Assembly: GCF_029946515.1 (NCBI RefSeq) | Contig: NZ_JARZHH010000008.1 | Coordinates: 163,566-227,565, forward strand | Reading direction: 5' to 3' | From: Polyangium sp. 6x1 | GTDB taxonomy: Bacteria > Myxococcota_A > Polyangia > Polyangiales > Polyangiaceae | Length of the DNA: 64,000 nt | In this document: positions 19,035-27,643 of the stretch, piece by piece | How positions within the stretch are numbered: position 1 is the stretch's first letter | Layout: every line of letters begins with the position of its first letter | Translations under genes and position numbers: made by a program | The notes under the pieces: generated by a model | Databases searched by the model: none | Told to the model about the DNA's origin: nothing | Seen by the model: the letters and a program-made list of their open reading frames with translations, nothing else

Positions 19035-19593
19035 GCCACGGCGGAAGCGCGCACAGCGGCTCAACGCCGACGAGGGCGCGGGCGCCTCGGCGGAAGCGCA
19101 TGCCCGCGTCGCGGAGCTCGCCGCGCGCTGGCAGAAGGTGAAAGCCTGGGGCGCGGCCGAGAAGCTACGCCACACGCGCGAGACACAGGCCGACCTCGAA
19201 AGGTTTTTCGCGACGTGGGAGAAGGACCCCGACCCCTCCCAGGTCGTGGGCGTGACGGCCGACGTGCGGCGCCTCGAGCTCGAGGCCGAGGACTACGACA
19301 AGCGCCGCGCCGTGGCCCAGCCCTACGAAGCCCGGCCCATCGGCACCACGTTCGACATCGAGCGTGGGAGCGTGTCGCTCGAGGCCGCCACGGCAATCAA
19401 CGACGGCGCGCGCGTGGTCGGCTCGATTGCAAAGGATATCGCCAAGGAAACGGCGGAGCTCGTCGAGGACACGGCCACGGTGATCCCGTGGTGGGTATGG
19501 GCGGGGCTCGGCGTGGGCGTGGTTTACGTCGGATGGCTCGGGAAACGAGCCGTGGACAAGGCAGCAGCGGCGGCCGCCGTGGCCGCGGCATAA
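19021..19593 (+). CDS. Membrane protein with one C-terminal transmembrane helix
   Basis: A 190-residue protein with a basic N-terminus (GKPRRKRAQRL), a helical middle, and one transmembrane helix near residues 155-175 (VIPWWVWAGLGVGVVYVGWL), ending in an Ala-rich tail. The ATG at 19021 overlaps the transglycosylase end by 14 nt. Two middle segments (AETAELVEDTATV and YDKRRAVAQPYEARPIGTTF) have no known match. A tail-anchored component acting with the transglycosylase is plausible. Confidence 0.75.
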   Translation: MSTGKPRRKRAQRLNADEGAGASAEAHARVAELAARWQKVKAWGAAEKLRHTRETQADLERFFATWEKDPDPSQVVGVTADVRRLELEAEDYDKRRAVAQPYEARPIGTTFDIERGSVSLEAATAINDGARVVGSIAKDIAKETAELVEDTATVIPWWVWAGLGVGVVYVGWLGKRAVDKAAAAAAVAAA

Positions 19594-19611
19594 CGACGAA
19601 CGGAGACCAAG

Positions 19612-20079
19612 GTGGCCAACGACCAGGACGAGGACCAGGAGCGCGAAGACGACGGCGGCCGAGGCGTCGCCCTCCTCGCGGCGGGGCTCGCGCTCGGGGC
19701 GGCGGCCGTCGGGGTCGCGCTCGCGCATCGGAAGGACGCCCCGGATTCGCGGACCTCGGCGCACGTGCGCGCGAATTATCGGCGCTTCGCTCCGCTCGGG
19801 GCGATTCCACCCTCGCATCCCATGCTGCACCCGTACCTCCCGCGCGCTGCGCGCGTGCAGCTCAGGTTGATGAAGCGGCTGGGCATCGGTGACGAGCTCG
19901 GCGCGCGGCTCGCGAGCATCTTCACGCCAGGCCGCGGCGAGGCTCGGAAGCACACAGAGCGCTGGAATGACGCTCAGCGAGCCTCGGATCCGTGGACGTT
20001 CGGCGTGCCGCGGGAATGGCGCGTCGATGGTGGCCGCTGGCGCTGGGTGAACGTCCCGCCGCGTTTCGGCGGCAGGTAG
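19612..20079 (+). CDS. Small membrane protein with one N-terminal helix
   Basis: A 155-residue protein, GTG start at 19612. An acidic N-terminus (DQDEDQEREDDGG) precedes a single hydrophobic helix (GVALLAAGLALGAAAVGVALA, about residues 18-38). The remainder is soluble and rich in Arg, Pro and Trp, with HPMLHPYLPRAARVQLRLMK and a Trp-rich end (WRVDGGRWRWVNVPP). Acidic-then-helix-then-basic topology suggests the C-terminal part stays on the nucleic-acid or cytoplasmic side. Function unknown. Confidence 0.75.
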   Translation: MANDQDEDQEREDDGGRGVALLAAGLALGAAAVGVALAHRKDAPDSRTSAHVRANYRRFAPLGAIPPSHPMLHPYLPRAARVQLRLMKRLGIGDELGARLASIFTPGRGEARKHTERWNDAQRASDPWTFGVPREWRVDGGRWRWVNVPPRFGGR

Positions 20080-20086
20080 GCGGCCC

Positions 20087-22282
20087 ATGTTCACAGAGAA
20101 GCAGCCGGGCGCCCCGCGCGTCGCGCTCGTGGGATGCTCGGCGCTCAAGGGCGACAAGGCTGCCCCGGCGAAGGATTTCTACACCTCGCCGCTGTTCCGT
20201 GCGGCCTACGCGTACGCCGAGGCCACGTGCGACGCGGTTTTCATCGTGTCGGCCTTCCATGGGCTCGTCGAGCCGCATCAGGTTCTCGAGCCATACGATC
20301 GGAGCCTCCGCGGCCTTCGGAAGGTCGAGCGCGAGGATTGGGGGGCTCGTACCGTCGGCGAGCTCCTGCCGGGGTATCACGGCGGGCCCCTTCCGGTCCT
20401 CGTGCTCCTGGCCGGCGAGGTCTACGCGGACGCGCTCCGCCACGGGGCGCACTGGCATAACATGCCGAGGCCGGAAGAACCTCTTCGAGGGATTCGAGGC
20501 GTCGGGCGGCGGATTGCGTGGCTACGCAATCACACGCCGAAACCGCGTTTCCTCCCCCATCCCGACGATCCGGGCTTCGAGGCCGCGATCGCCGACATGG
20601 TGAGCCGGCGCCAAGACGCTTGGCTCGTGTACGGGCACAGCGGTCGCGCGGGCGCGCCGTGGCGCGTGCTCTTCGAGGCCGGAGGCCGCCCCGAGGCGGA
20701 GGCCTTCTACAACAAGCGAATTCGAGACACGGGAAAACTGACCTACAAGGCCACGGCCTTGCGCCACAAGGGGTGGACGATCCGCGACGACGGGATCGCG
20801 CCCGCGGTGGACGGGATCACGCCGAGTTTCGCCGCCGCGGTGGGTCGCGAGGAAGCGTCAAGGACCCGTTGGGAACGCGAGCAGCGCCGGAACTATTGGG
20901 GCCGCGGGGCCCCGCGGCGCGAGGAAGCGCGGCCGGCGGAGCGAACGCGTCCCGCGCAGAAGCGCCGAGAACCGGAACCGGTAGCGCCGAGGCCGCTCGA
21001 GGTGCGGGCGCCAGCATTACGACAGGGGAGAGCGGTCACGATGGCACGACGCAGACAAAAGAAACTGAGCGCGGCGGAGGAGAATTACCGCGCCTGGCGG
21101 AAGGAAGCCCGGGAAAGGCTCAAGAGCGCGAACAAGCTCGTCCGCGATACAGTCCGCAGCATTAACGGCCAGATCCAGGAGGCCATGACGCAATGCAAGG
21201 CCAACAGCGCGGCGGCACGGGTGGCCACGCTCGAGGCGCGGAGCCAAGCGCGCAAGGTCCTCGACGAAGCGGCCGCCGACTGCAAGAGGCGCAAGGAGCT
21301 CTCGACGTTCCGCCCCGGGGATGCGCGGAAGGATTGCGCACGTCTCGGCAAACTGGCCCGCGCGAACGCCAACAACATCAAAGCGGTCGCGCTGGCGGCC
21401 TCGCGCGACCAGGCGCGCACGTGCGCCGCGACGAAAGCCACACTTCGTAAGGACGGCGAGGAGAAGATCAAGGAAGCGATCAAGGAGCTCGCCGCGGCCG
21501 AAGACCGCTGGCGCGAGGTCCGGCCCGAGTGGAAGCCGCGCGGCTCGACGTCGAGCCGGCGCCGCGTGTCCCCCGGCGAGCGTGCCGCCGAGTATCGGCA
21601 GGAGCAGCTCGGGAACGTGCCGGACGAGATCCGGGGCTTCTGCTCGGACAATTGGCCGCGACTCCTCGGAATCGCCAAGGAAGCGAAGGGCCGGAAGGCG
21701 CCCTACGAGGCGTGCATGGAGATCGCCTACGTTCCCGGCGGCGACAAGAGCCCCAACTTCGAGGAGTGGCGGGCCAAGAAGGAGCCGACCGCGAAGCAGC
21801 AGGACCGCCTTTACGAAAAGCTCGCGGAGGAGGCCTATTACGCGTCCCTCGATGAGAACCCCCCGCCGAAGAGCGAGAAGCGGCCGGGCTTCCGAGCGCA
21901 ACGGGCGGCCGCGGGTACCCAGACGCCAAAGGCCACGCCGAGGAGCAAGCGCGCGCCGAAGAACAAGACCGCGTCGAAGAGCAAGGCCGCGCAGCAGGCC
22001 AAGACCGCGCCGAAGAGCAAGGCCGTGCCGAAAGCGAAGGTCTCACCGAAGGCGAAGGCCGCGCCGAAGAGCTGGGACGAGCTCCAGGCCGAGCGGGCCG
22101 ACGCGGTGGAGAAGATGCGCCGGGCGGCGGCTACGTACTCGAAGGCCGCCAGCGGACCACGCAAGAACGAAACGAATAGCGAATGGCAGGCCCGCGTGGC
22201 CAAAGCGAAAAAGACGCTCGATGCAGCCGAGACGGCAGCCCGCGACGCGGAACAGCGGCTCGATGCGGCGATCCCGTTCTAG
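20087..22282 (+). CDS. DUF6884-like protein with coiled coil and histone H1-like tail
   Basis: A 731-residue protein. Residues 1-150 resemble the DUF6884/YaaA-like group: VALVGCSALKGDKAAPAKDF, YTSPLFRAAYAYAE and FIVSAFHGLVEP. Residues 175-250 form a small domain (RAGAPWRVLFEAGG, GKLTYKATALRHKGW). Residues 320-480 are helical with regularly placed Cys (MTQCKANSA, AADCKRRKE, RKDCARLGK, ARTCAATKA). Residues 600-660 are Lys/Ala/Pro repeats like histone H1. An ATG at 21041 with GGGGAG upstream could give a shorter product lacking the first two domains. Part of the operon; a nucleic-acid-binding role is inferred. Confidence 0.75.
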   Translation: MFTEKQPGAPRVALVGCSALKGDKAAPAKDFYTSPLFRAAYAYAEATCDAVFIVSAFHGLVEPHQVLEPYDRSLRGLRKVEREDWGARTVGELLPGYHGGPLPVLVLLAGEVYADALRHGAHWHNMPRPEEPLRGIRGVGRRIAWLRNHTPKPRFLPHPDDPGFEAAIADMVSRRQDAWLVYGHSGRAGAPWRVLFEAGGRPEAEAFYNKRIRDTGKLTYKATALRHKGWTIRDDGIAPAVDGITPSFAAAVGREEASRTRWEREQRRNYWGRGAPRREEARPAERTRPAQKRREPEPVAPRPLEVRAPALRQGRAVTMARRRQKKLSAAEENYRAWRKEARERLKSANKLVRDTVRSINGQIQEAMTQCKANSAAARVATLEARSQARKVLDEAAADCKRRKELSTFRPGDARKDCARLGKLARANANNIKAVALAASRDQARTCAATKATLRKDGEEKIKEAIKELAAAEDRWREVRPEWKPRGSTSSRRRVSPGERAAEYRQEQLGNVPDEIRGFCSDNWPRLLGIAKEAKGRKAPYEACMEIAYVPGGDKSPNFEEWRAKKEPTAKQQDRLYEKLAEEAYYASLDENPPPKSEKRPGFRAQRAAAGTQTPKATPRSKRAPKNKTASKSKAAQQAKTAPKSKAVPKAKVSPKAKAAPKSWDELQAERADAVEKMRRAAATYSKAASGPRKNETNSEWQARVAKAKKTLDAAETAARDAEQRLDAAIPF

Positions 22283-22310
22283 GCCGCCACCCGGAAAGGA
22301 AGCGAAAACG

Positions 22311-22508
22311 GTGCAAGAGCAACCGCAAAACAACCCCGAGCAGGGCCAGCACGCGCCGCAGCTCGACGACATGAGCATGGCCGTTGGTGGCCTCTTTGGC
22401 CTGCTCTTCTGGGCCGGCACGGCATACCTCGGGTATAGGGCACTGCGCGCAATCGCAATTGCGCACGCGGAACACTCCCGGCCGGCCAGCCCGGAGGTGC
22501 GTCGATGA
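22311..22508 (+). CDS. Very small membrane protein (65 aa)
   Basis: GTG start at 22311 after the ribosome site GGAAAGGAAG. A Gln/Asn-rich N-terminus (VQEQPQNNPEQGQHAPQ) is followed by one transmembrane helix (MAVGGLFGLLFWAGTAYLGY) and a short tail. The stop overlaps the next ATG by 4 nt. Length and topology are like minor membrane proteins of membrane-containing or filamentous phages; no homology claimed. Confidence 0.75.
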   Translation: MQEQPQNNPEQGQHAPQLDDMSMAVGGLFGLLFWAGTAYLGYRALRAIAIAHAEHSRPASPEVRR

Positions 22509-22831
22509 GCACGCACGCGGAGCAGGGCGGCGGAAGCCATCGGCCGTGGTCCGGCGTCGTGGTCGACGTCGTTGCAATCGTCGGGCTCGTGGTGCTCGCC
22601 TGGGCCCGGGTCCTCGACGGGACCGCCGCGGCGGGGTGGATCGCGGCCGTTGTCGCGGGGCGAATGACGGCGAGCGCGTTTCGGCCTCCGCCCGATCCTC
22701 CCGCGCCGCCCGCTGTCCAGGTGGCAGGGCACGCGAGGCCGCCCGCGTCGGGCCTGCTGACGCTCGCTCTTGGCCTGCTTCTAGCCGTCCGCGAGGGGGC
22801 CGCGGTGCTGTGCCGTCAATTGCAGGCGTAG
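22505..22831 (+). CDS. Small membrane protein, possibly holin-like
   Basis: A 108-residue protein with two or three hydrophobic helices: VVVDVVAIVGLVVLAWARVL, a weaker GWIAAVVAGRMTA, a Pro-rich turn (PPPDPPAPPAV) and a C-terminal SGLLTLALGLLLAVREGAAVL. The size and helix count fit a holin acting with the nearby transglycosylase, but any small membrane component is possible. Coupled by ATGA to the gene before. Confidence 0.7.
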   Translation: MSTHAEQGGGSHRPWSGVVVDVVAIVGLVVLAWARVLDGTAAAGWIAAVVAGRMTASAFRPPPDPPAPPAVQVAGHARPPASGLLTLALGLLLAVREGAAVLCRQLQA

Positions 22832-22840
22832 GGGGAGCGA

Positions 22841-23113
22841 ATGGACACCGAGACGGCTCCGGAACTGGAATCGGGGGATGGGGTCGATTGGTCTGCCCTC
22901 GGGCTATCCCTGGCGCTTTCCGTCGGGTTCGTGGCTGCGACCGTTGGTGGCCTCTACCTCTACGGGCGGCGCCTCGACGCGCAGGACCGAGCGATCACCG
23001 GCGGCATTCCTTACGACCAATGGCAACGCATGCGCTGGGACGAAGACGGACGCCGTGCGTACGAACGATTCCTCCGCCGTGCGGAGGCAGAGAAGCAGGA
23101 GGGCAAGCGATGA
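22841..23113 (+). CDS. Small single-helix membrane protein (90 aa)
   Basis: An acidic N-terminus is followed by one transmembrane helix (SALGLSLALSVGFVAATVGGLYLYG) and a soluble Arg/Glu-rich tail (YDQWQRMRWDEDGRRAYERF). Start ATG 22841 preceded by GGGGGAGCG. Coupled to the next gene by ATGA. Unknown function; one of a series of one-helix proteins in this operon. Confidence 0.75.
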   Translation: MDTETAPELESGDGVDWSALGLSLALSVGFVAATVGGLYLYGRRLDAQDRAITGGIPYDQWQRMRWDEDGRRAYERFLRRAEAEKQEGKR

Positions 23114-23499
23114 GCAAAGTTGCGGGCAGCGGGAAACCTTCGGCAGCGGAGCGGACGATTTCCATGTTCGCCCCGCAGGACATGGCGCCGCAGTTTGGCG
23201 CACGGCCGCACCCCGGTTTTGGGGGTGGCACGCTCGACCTCTTCGCGCCGAGGCCCGAGCCGCGCACGCCAGCCGCGCAGGCGGCGATCGCCAAACGAGC
23301 GACGAAGCGGGCCGCGCGCGCGACGGCGAGCGCGCGGCCGCGCGTCCTCGGCCCGGGAGGTCGCAAGGCCGAAGGCTTCGGGCGCCAGGCCTTGCGGGCG
23401 GCCCTCGAGCGATGCCGGACGCGCCTCGCGACGGCCGCGCGGCCTTCATCGAAGGCGTGCGCGTGCAGGGCGAAGCACGGGAAGAAGCGGGCCGGCTAG
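23110..23499 (+). CDS. Small basic protein with Cys-Lys-rich end
   Basis: A 129-residue protein. The first half is Pro/Gly-rich and probably disordered (RPHPGFGGGTLDLFAPRPE). The second half is strongly basic and Ala-rich (AKRATKRAARATASARPRV), ending in CACRAKHGKKRAG. No hydrophobic helix. It could bind DNA or the acidic repeat tail encoded at 16225-16681. Start chosen at the ATGA overlap, 23110. Confidence 0.7.
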   Translation: MSKVAGSGKPSAAERTISMFAPQDMAPQFGARPHPGFGGGTLDLFAPRPEPRTPAAQAAIAKRATKRAARATASARPRVLGPGGRKAEGFGRQALRAALERCRTRLATAARPSSKACACRAKHGKKRAG

Positions 23500-23511
23500 G
23501 CCGGGGATAGC

Positions 23512-23979
23512 GTGACGCGAGCGACGACCTACAAGGCCGGCCAGCGCGTGCTCATCCTGGGGACGCCGGAGCGACAAGCCTCGGGCGGGTTCGTGCGCGC
23601 TGCGAAGCGTGTGCCCGGCCTGCGACAGACGAGCTACCTCGTGGAGCTCGACGACGGGCGGAAGGCCAGTGCCGCGCCCGGCGAGCTCCGCAAGCTCCCG
23701 AGGTACGCGGGCGCGTGGGTGGTGACGGTCGAGGGGGACGGGCTGCTGGTGCCCAGCAAGGCCGCGGCGGGGATCTTCAAGCTCGCCCCCTACCCCGGCC
23801 GCTTCGGCGCCTGGGGCGTGGAGCCGTGCGATTCGTGCGGGGCAGACCTGAACGGCAGCCGCGACGAGGACATCGAGGAGCCGCGCCGAGCCTTGGTCGA
23901 GGGCGACGCGGTGATCTGTGCGCACTGCGGACACGCGCACGCCATCCGCTACGAGCTCGCGGCCGATGACGACGAGTGA
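23512..23979 (+). CDS. Zn-ribbon protein, last gene of the rightward operon
   Basis: A 155-residue protein, GTG start at 23512. The N-terminal half is beta-rich and SH3/KOW-like (GQRVLILGTPERQASGGFV, YLVELDDGRKASAAPGELR). The C-terminal half has a split four-cysteine knuckle, CDSCG and CAHCG about 40 residues apart, which should bind zinc. It may bind nucleic acid or protein partners in the module. Specific function unknown. The run of rightward genes ends here, facing the restriction-modification gene. Confidence 0.75.
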   Translation: MTRATTYKAGQRVLILGTPERQASGGFVRAAKRVPGLRQTSYLVELDDGRKASAAPGELRKLPRYAGAWVVTVEGDGLLVPSKAAAGIFKLAPYPGRFGAWGVEPCDSCGADLNGSRDEDIEEPRRALVEGDAVICAHCGHAHAIRYELAADDDE

Positions 23980-24154
23980 CCGAGCGATCCCGCCGCACGC
24001 ATGAAAAGGGGAGACCGGCGCGGGTCTCGTGGTCCTGGCCAACCAACCGCGAGCCCGCGCCGATCTCCGCGGCAGGAGGACCCGCCGACAAACCTAGGCG
24101 GCGGAAGGGGTTTCGTCAAGCCAAACCCTGTGTCCCCCAGGTGTGTTACGGGGC

Positions 24155-27100
24155 TCAGGACACCGCGCGCCGTAGCGCGACCTTCCATCTCTTGCCGCGC
24201 TCCATGGCGACGACCACGCCGACGGCGGCGAGGCCATCGAGTAGATCGGCCACGTCGGCCCTCTTCGCACCCTTGAAGCCGGCGGCAACGTCGTCGGCTG
24301 TAAACGCTCCGCGGAGCGTGCCGAGGCGATCCCGGACCGCGGCGATCTGCTCGGGGAGCTTCTTCGGCCAGGCCTTCGCCTTTGGCGCCTCGGCGACCGG
24401 CGCTTCCTCCTCGTTGGGCGCCTCCGTGCCGGTGGCGATCGTGGTCTGCGCGGCGGCCTTCGCGCCGCTGGGGTTCTGAAGCTCGGGACGGAGCCAGCGA
24501 ACGATCCCGCGCGCCTCTTCCGCGGCCCGCTCGGCGTTCAGGGCAACTAGCTTCTCCAAGATCTGCTCGTCGGTGAGGTCGGAGGGCCAGCCGTACGCCT
24601 CGAAGACCGCGGAGTCTAGGTCGTCGTGGATCTGCTTCAGGACAGAAACAAGGCCCTTGTCATGGATATTTCGCTCCTTATCCGTCAGCTCTTCGCCGCT
24701 GCGGAGCTTTGCAAGCACGTTGTACATGCCCGTCAGCGCTAGGTCCGGATACGCCGCCTGCTGTTGCTTGCGATGAACATCCAACAACTCTCCGAGTTCC
24801 TTAATACGCTTCTGGACCTTGGCAGGGGGTGCCGGAAATGGAAATTGTGTAAAGCAACGGGTGTTGTAGACGGGCGTGTTGCCCACCCCCTGCCGACCAC
24901 CGAGCCGGTTAGCGAATACGACATGAGGCCGAGAGGAAAGGACCCCTAAAACGAAGGCATCCTGTGTTGCAATTACACGAAGCTTCTGATCCGGCAGAAT
25001 GTCACTGTCGAGGAACACGAACACCCGAACTGGCGAATTCTCAACGGTTACAATGTAGCGTTCAAGCCCCTTGATCGCTTCTCGGAGCTGCGGCCTGTTA
25101 GCCTCAAACAGCCACCATTCGTCGCGAAGCCGCTTATTCCTCTCGGCTTGACGCCCGGGTCGGACATGAGTGAGGACGTACTGATACACCGCTGGGAGCG
25201 TGGAGCGAAGCGCCGCTTCGGACAGGCCGAATAGATCCAATACGTGCACGCCCCGCGGTGCCTGACCGATATCCTGCCCGTTACGGTATTGCGGAGCGTA
25301 TTGCGCTCGTGCCTTGGGGTCCGGAAGAAGCTTGCGCGCAACGTCGGAGCTGATGACGAGCCCCGCAGCGTAGGGCTTCATGCCCGCGCTATCGAGTTGT
25401 TCTGCGGCCCGGAGATCCCGCAATGCAGACACGTCGACTTGAGGCGAAAGATCCGCAGAGATCGCCGACACGTCCACTGCGCGAAGGTCCGACTCTGCAA
25501 CGACGGTAGCTCGGTCCTGACCTCTCGCCACCCGATCATGCATCGGCGTCAGCAAAAGCCTAGGGGACGCGGTGTCCTCCTTATGGGCGACAACCGTCAT
25601 CGATATACGCACCTTGGCGTTGGCAGGGTCGTCCGGCCAAGGGTGGTCCGGGATAGCGAACACGAGCTTACAATCGGATGCCAACGCTTGACGGACAACG
25701 CCTTGATTCTGCACCATGCGAATGCTGTTGGTCGTGATCAGCCCCGACCGGCGTACCGTCCGTGCGCCTACTGAGCTAGCTGCGCGCCACCAGAAGTACA
25801 TGACAAAATCGACGGCATCGCGGAACTCCGGGTAGGCGGCACGAAGCGCCTCCACATAGCCGTCCCCGAAGAAGCTTCGCATATTGCGATTGGCAACAAA
25901 CGGCGGATTTCCTGCAATAAAGTCAGCCTCGGGCCAACGCGCTTTTCGGGGGTTGATGTACTGGTACGTTGGAACGGTGGCCGTTTCATCGGGCACCATT
26001 TCCCCCGTGACGGGGTGCTTCTTCGTGGTTTCCCCGTCCCACCGCGTCACGGGCTTGCCTTTCTCGTCGCGGACCAGCACCTCCCGATCCCACGCGAGCA
26101 CGGCATCCCGACACTCAATGTTTTTGAAGTCCTGGAGCACGGGCTCCGGCGGCGGCGTCAACTTCCCATAAGTACGGAAGTGCCATTGGAGGTAGCCGAT
26201 CCAGAGGACGAGCTCTGCGATCTCCTTGGCCCACGGCTTCACCTCGATCCCGAGGAACTGCCCAGGCGTCACGCGGATCCCCTCCGCGTGCAAGAGCTCC
26301 TGCCGCTCGCCGAGGTCGTTGAGCAGCGCAAGAACCTCGCTTTCGAGCCGCTTGAAGAGGTCGAGCGTCACATAAAGGAAGTTGCCCGACCCGCAGGCCG
26401 GATCGAGGACGCGCGTCTGGGTCAGCTTCGCGTGATAGGCGCGCACGGCCGCCCGAGCTTCCTTCTCCTTGCCGCTCTGGTAAAGCTTCCGCGCTGCGGT
26501 CTGCACGTTCTCCCATTCCTCGCGCAGCGGCTCCTCGATCGTCGGGCGGATCAGCCGCTCGACGTAGGCGCGGGGCGTGTAATGGGCCCCGAGCTTGTGC
26601 CGCTCCTTCGGGTTCAAGGCGCGCTCGAGGAGCGTCCCGAAGATCGCCGGGTCCACCTCGGACCAGTCGCGCCGCGCGGCCTCGAGCAGGAGCGCGAGCG
26701 ATTCCTTCGAGAGCGGCAGGCCGGTCGGCTGCTTGAAGAGCCCGCCATTGAACCGGAGGAGCTTGCCGAAGTAGGAGAACGAGGTGCCTTCGTTCATCGC
26801 GCTCCAGAGCCCTTCGATGGCCGAAGGGAAGGCGCGCGGGTTCGTGATCCAATGGTGCTCCAAGCCCTCGGTGAAGAGCCGCGATGGCAGGAGCGCCACG
26901 TCCTCGGCGAACATCGTGAAGATGCAGCGCATGAGGAACTTGGCCACGGCCTCGGGCGGGTTCTTCTCGGCCTCCAGCCTCTTCGCGAGCTCCGCGAGCT
27001 GGGCGGCAACCTCGCGCGTCACCCGCTCGGCCCGGCGGGAGGGGTCGAGGGACAGCGGATCGGTGAAGACCGCGCGCAACGTGTCGCGGTGCTTGGCGAG

Positions 27101-27589
27101 GTCGCGAAGGTAGATCCGCCGGTTCTGGGCGTTCGGGAAGGCGGGCCAGCGCCGCGTGCCGTCGAAGTCGGCGTAGAGCTCGAACACGTACCCGATGTCG
27201 CAGACGATCAGGAACGGCGGCGGCTCGTCGAGCGCGCTCGCGTAGCCGAGGGCTTGCCCGCGAGCGTCGACCATCGCGAGGTCCCACGAGTCCGTCCCGC
27301 GCTGCGTCTTGCCGCTCTTCTTCTGCCCGGCCGCGGCGGCCTGCTTCGCTTCGAGGAGGAAGCAGCCATGCTTGTAGAGGTCCGCGCGCTTGGTCGTGAC
27401 CTTGCCGCCCTCCTGCGTCATCGGGATCGGCTTCTCGAACACGTACCGATCGCGGGCGGGGTCTCCCGTGGCCGGCTCCGGCCGGGGCACGCCCAGCACG
27501 TCGCAGAGCTCCGCGAGGAAGAGGTCCTTGTTGGCGCGCTCGGAGGCGCCGGAGGCGCTCCACTTTTCGACGAAGGCGGCGACGTCCAT
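24155..27589 (-). CDS. Type IIG/IIL restriction-modification enzyme (MmeI-like)
   Basis: A 1144-residue single polypeptide combining nuclease, N6-adenine methyltransferase and target recognition. The N-terminus ([20 protein letters not shown]) is typical of the MmeI-like group. A PD-(D/E)xK-type nuclease site is in [16 protein letters not shown] (near residue 80). Methyltransferase motif I is [11 protein letters not shown] (about 395) and motif IV is NPPF (about 558). The target-recognition region follows, about 700-1000. Such enzymes methylate one strand and cut unmodified DNA. It stands alone, facing the rightward operon. ATG 27589 is preferred over GTG 27613 because it begins the conserved N-terminus. 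Confidence 0.9.
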   Translation of the reverse strand: MDVAAFVEKWSASGASERANKDLFLAELCDVLGVPRPEPATGDPARDRYVFEKPIPMTQEGGKVTTKRADLYKHGCFLLEAKQAAAAGQKKSGKTQRGTDSWDLAMVDARGQALGYASALDEPPPFLIVCDIGYVFELYADFDGTRRWPAFPNAQNRRIYLRDLAKHRDTLRAVFTDPLSLDPSRRAERVTREVAAQLAELAKRLEAEKNPPEAVAKFLMRCIFTMFAEDVALLPSRLFTEGLEHHWITNPRAFPSAIEGLWSAMNEGTSFSYFGKLLRFNGGLFKQPTGLPLSKESLALLLEAARRDWSEVDPAIFGTLLERALNPKERHKLGAHYTPRAYVERLIRPTIEEPLREEWENVQTAARKLYQSGKEKEARAAVRAYHAKLTQTRVLDPACGSGNFLYVTLDLFKRLESEVLALLNDLGERQELLHAEGIRVTPGQFLGIEVKPWAKEIAELVLWIGYLQWHFRTYGKLTPPPEPVLQDFKNIECRDAVLAWDREVLVRDEKGKPVTRWDGETTKKHPVTGEMVPDETATVPTYQYINPRKARWPEADFIAGNPPFVANRNMRSFFGDGYVEALRAAYPEFRDAVDFVMYFWWRAASSVGARTVRRSGLITTNSIRMVQNQGVVRQALASDCKLVFAIPDHPWPDDPANAKVRISMTVVAHKEDTASPRLLLTPMHDRVARGQDRATVVAESDLRAVDVSAISADLSPQVDVSALRDLRAAEQLDSAGMKPYAAGLVISSDVARKLLPDPKARAQYAPQYRNGQDIGQAPRGVHVLDLFGLSEAALRSTLPAVYQYVLTHVRPGRQAERNKRLRDEWWLFEANRPQLREAIKGLERYIVTVENSPVRVFVFLDSDILPDQKLRVIATQDAFVLGVLSSRPHVVFANRLGGRQGVGNTPVYNTRCFTQFPFPAPPAKVQKRIKELGELLDVHRKQQQAAYPDLALTGMYNVLAKLRSGEELTDKERNIHDKGLVSVLKQIHDDLDSAVFEAYGWPSDLTDEQILEKLVALNAERAAEEARGIVRWLRPELQNPSGAKAAAQTTIATGTEAPNEEEAPVAEAPKAKAWPKKLPEQIAAVRDRLGTLRGAFTADDVAAGFKGAKRADVADLLDGLAAVGVVVAMERGKRWKVALRRAVS

Positions 27590-27643
27590 GGCGGAGGCGG
27601 GAGGGTAGCCCACGGACGCCCCCGACAGGAAGGGCCGATCGCG

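Noticed and set aside
24155..27589. BREX PglX or DISARM methyltransferase
   Set aside because: The N-terminus and the EAK nuclease site fit the MmeI-like type IIG/IIL group, and no other BREX or DISARM gene is adjacent.
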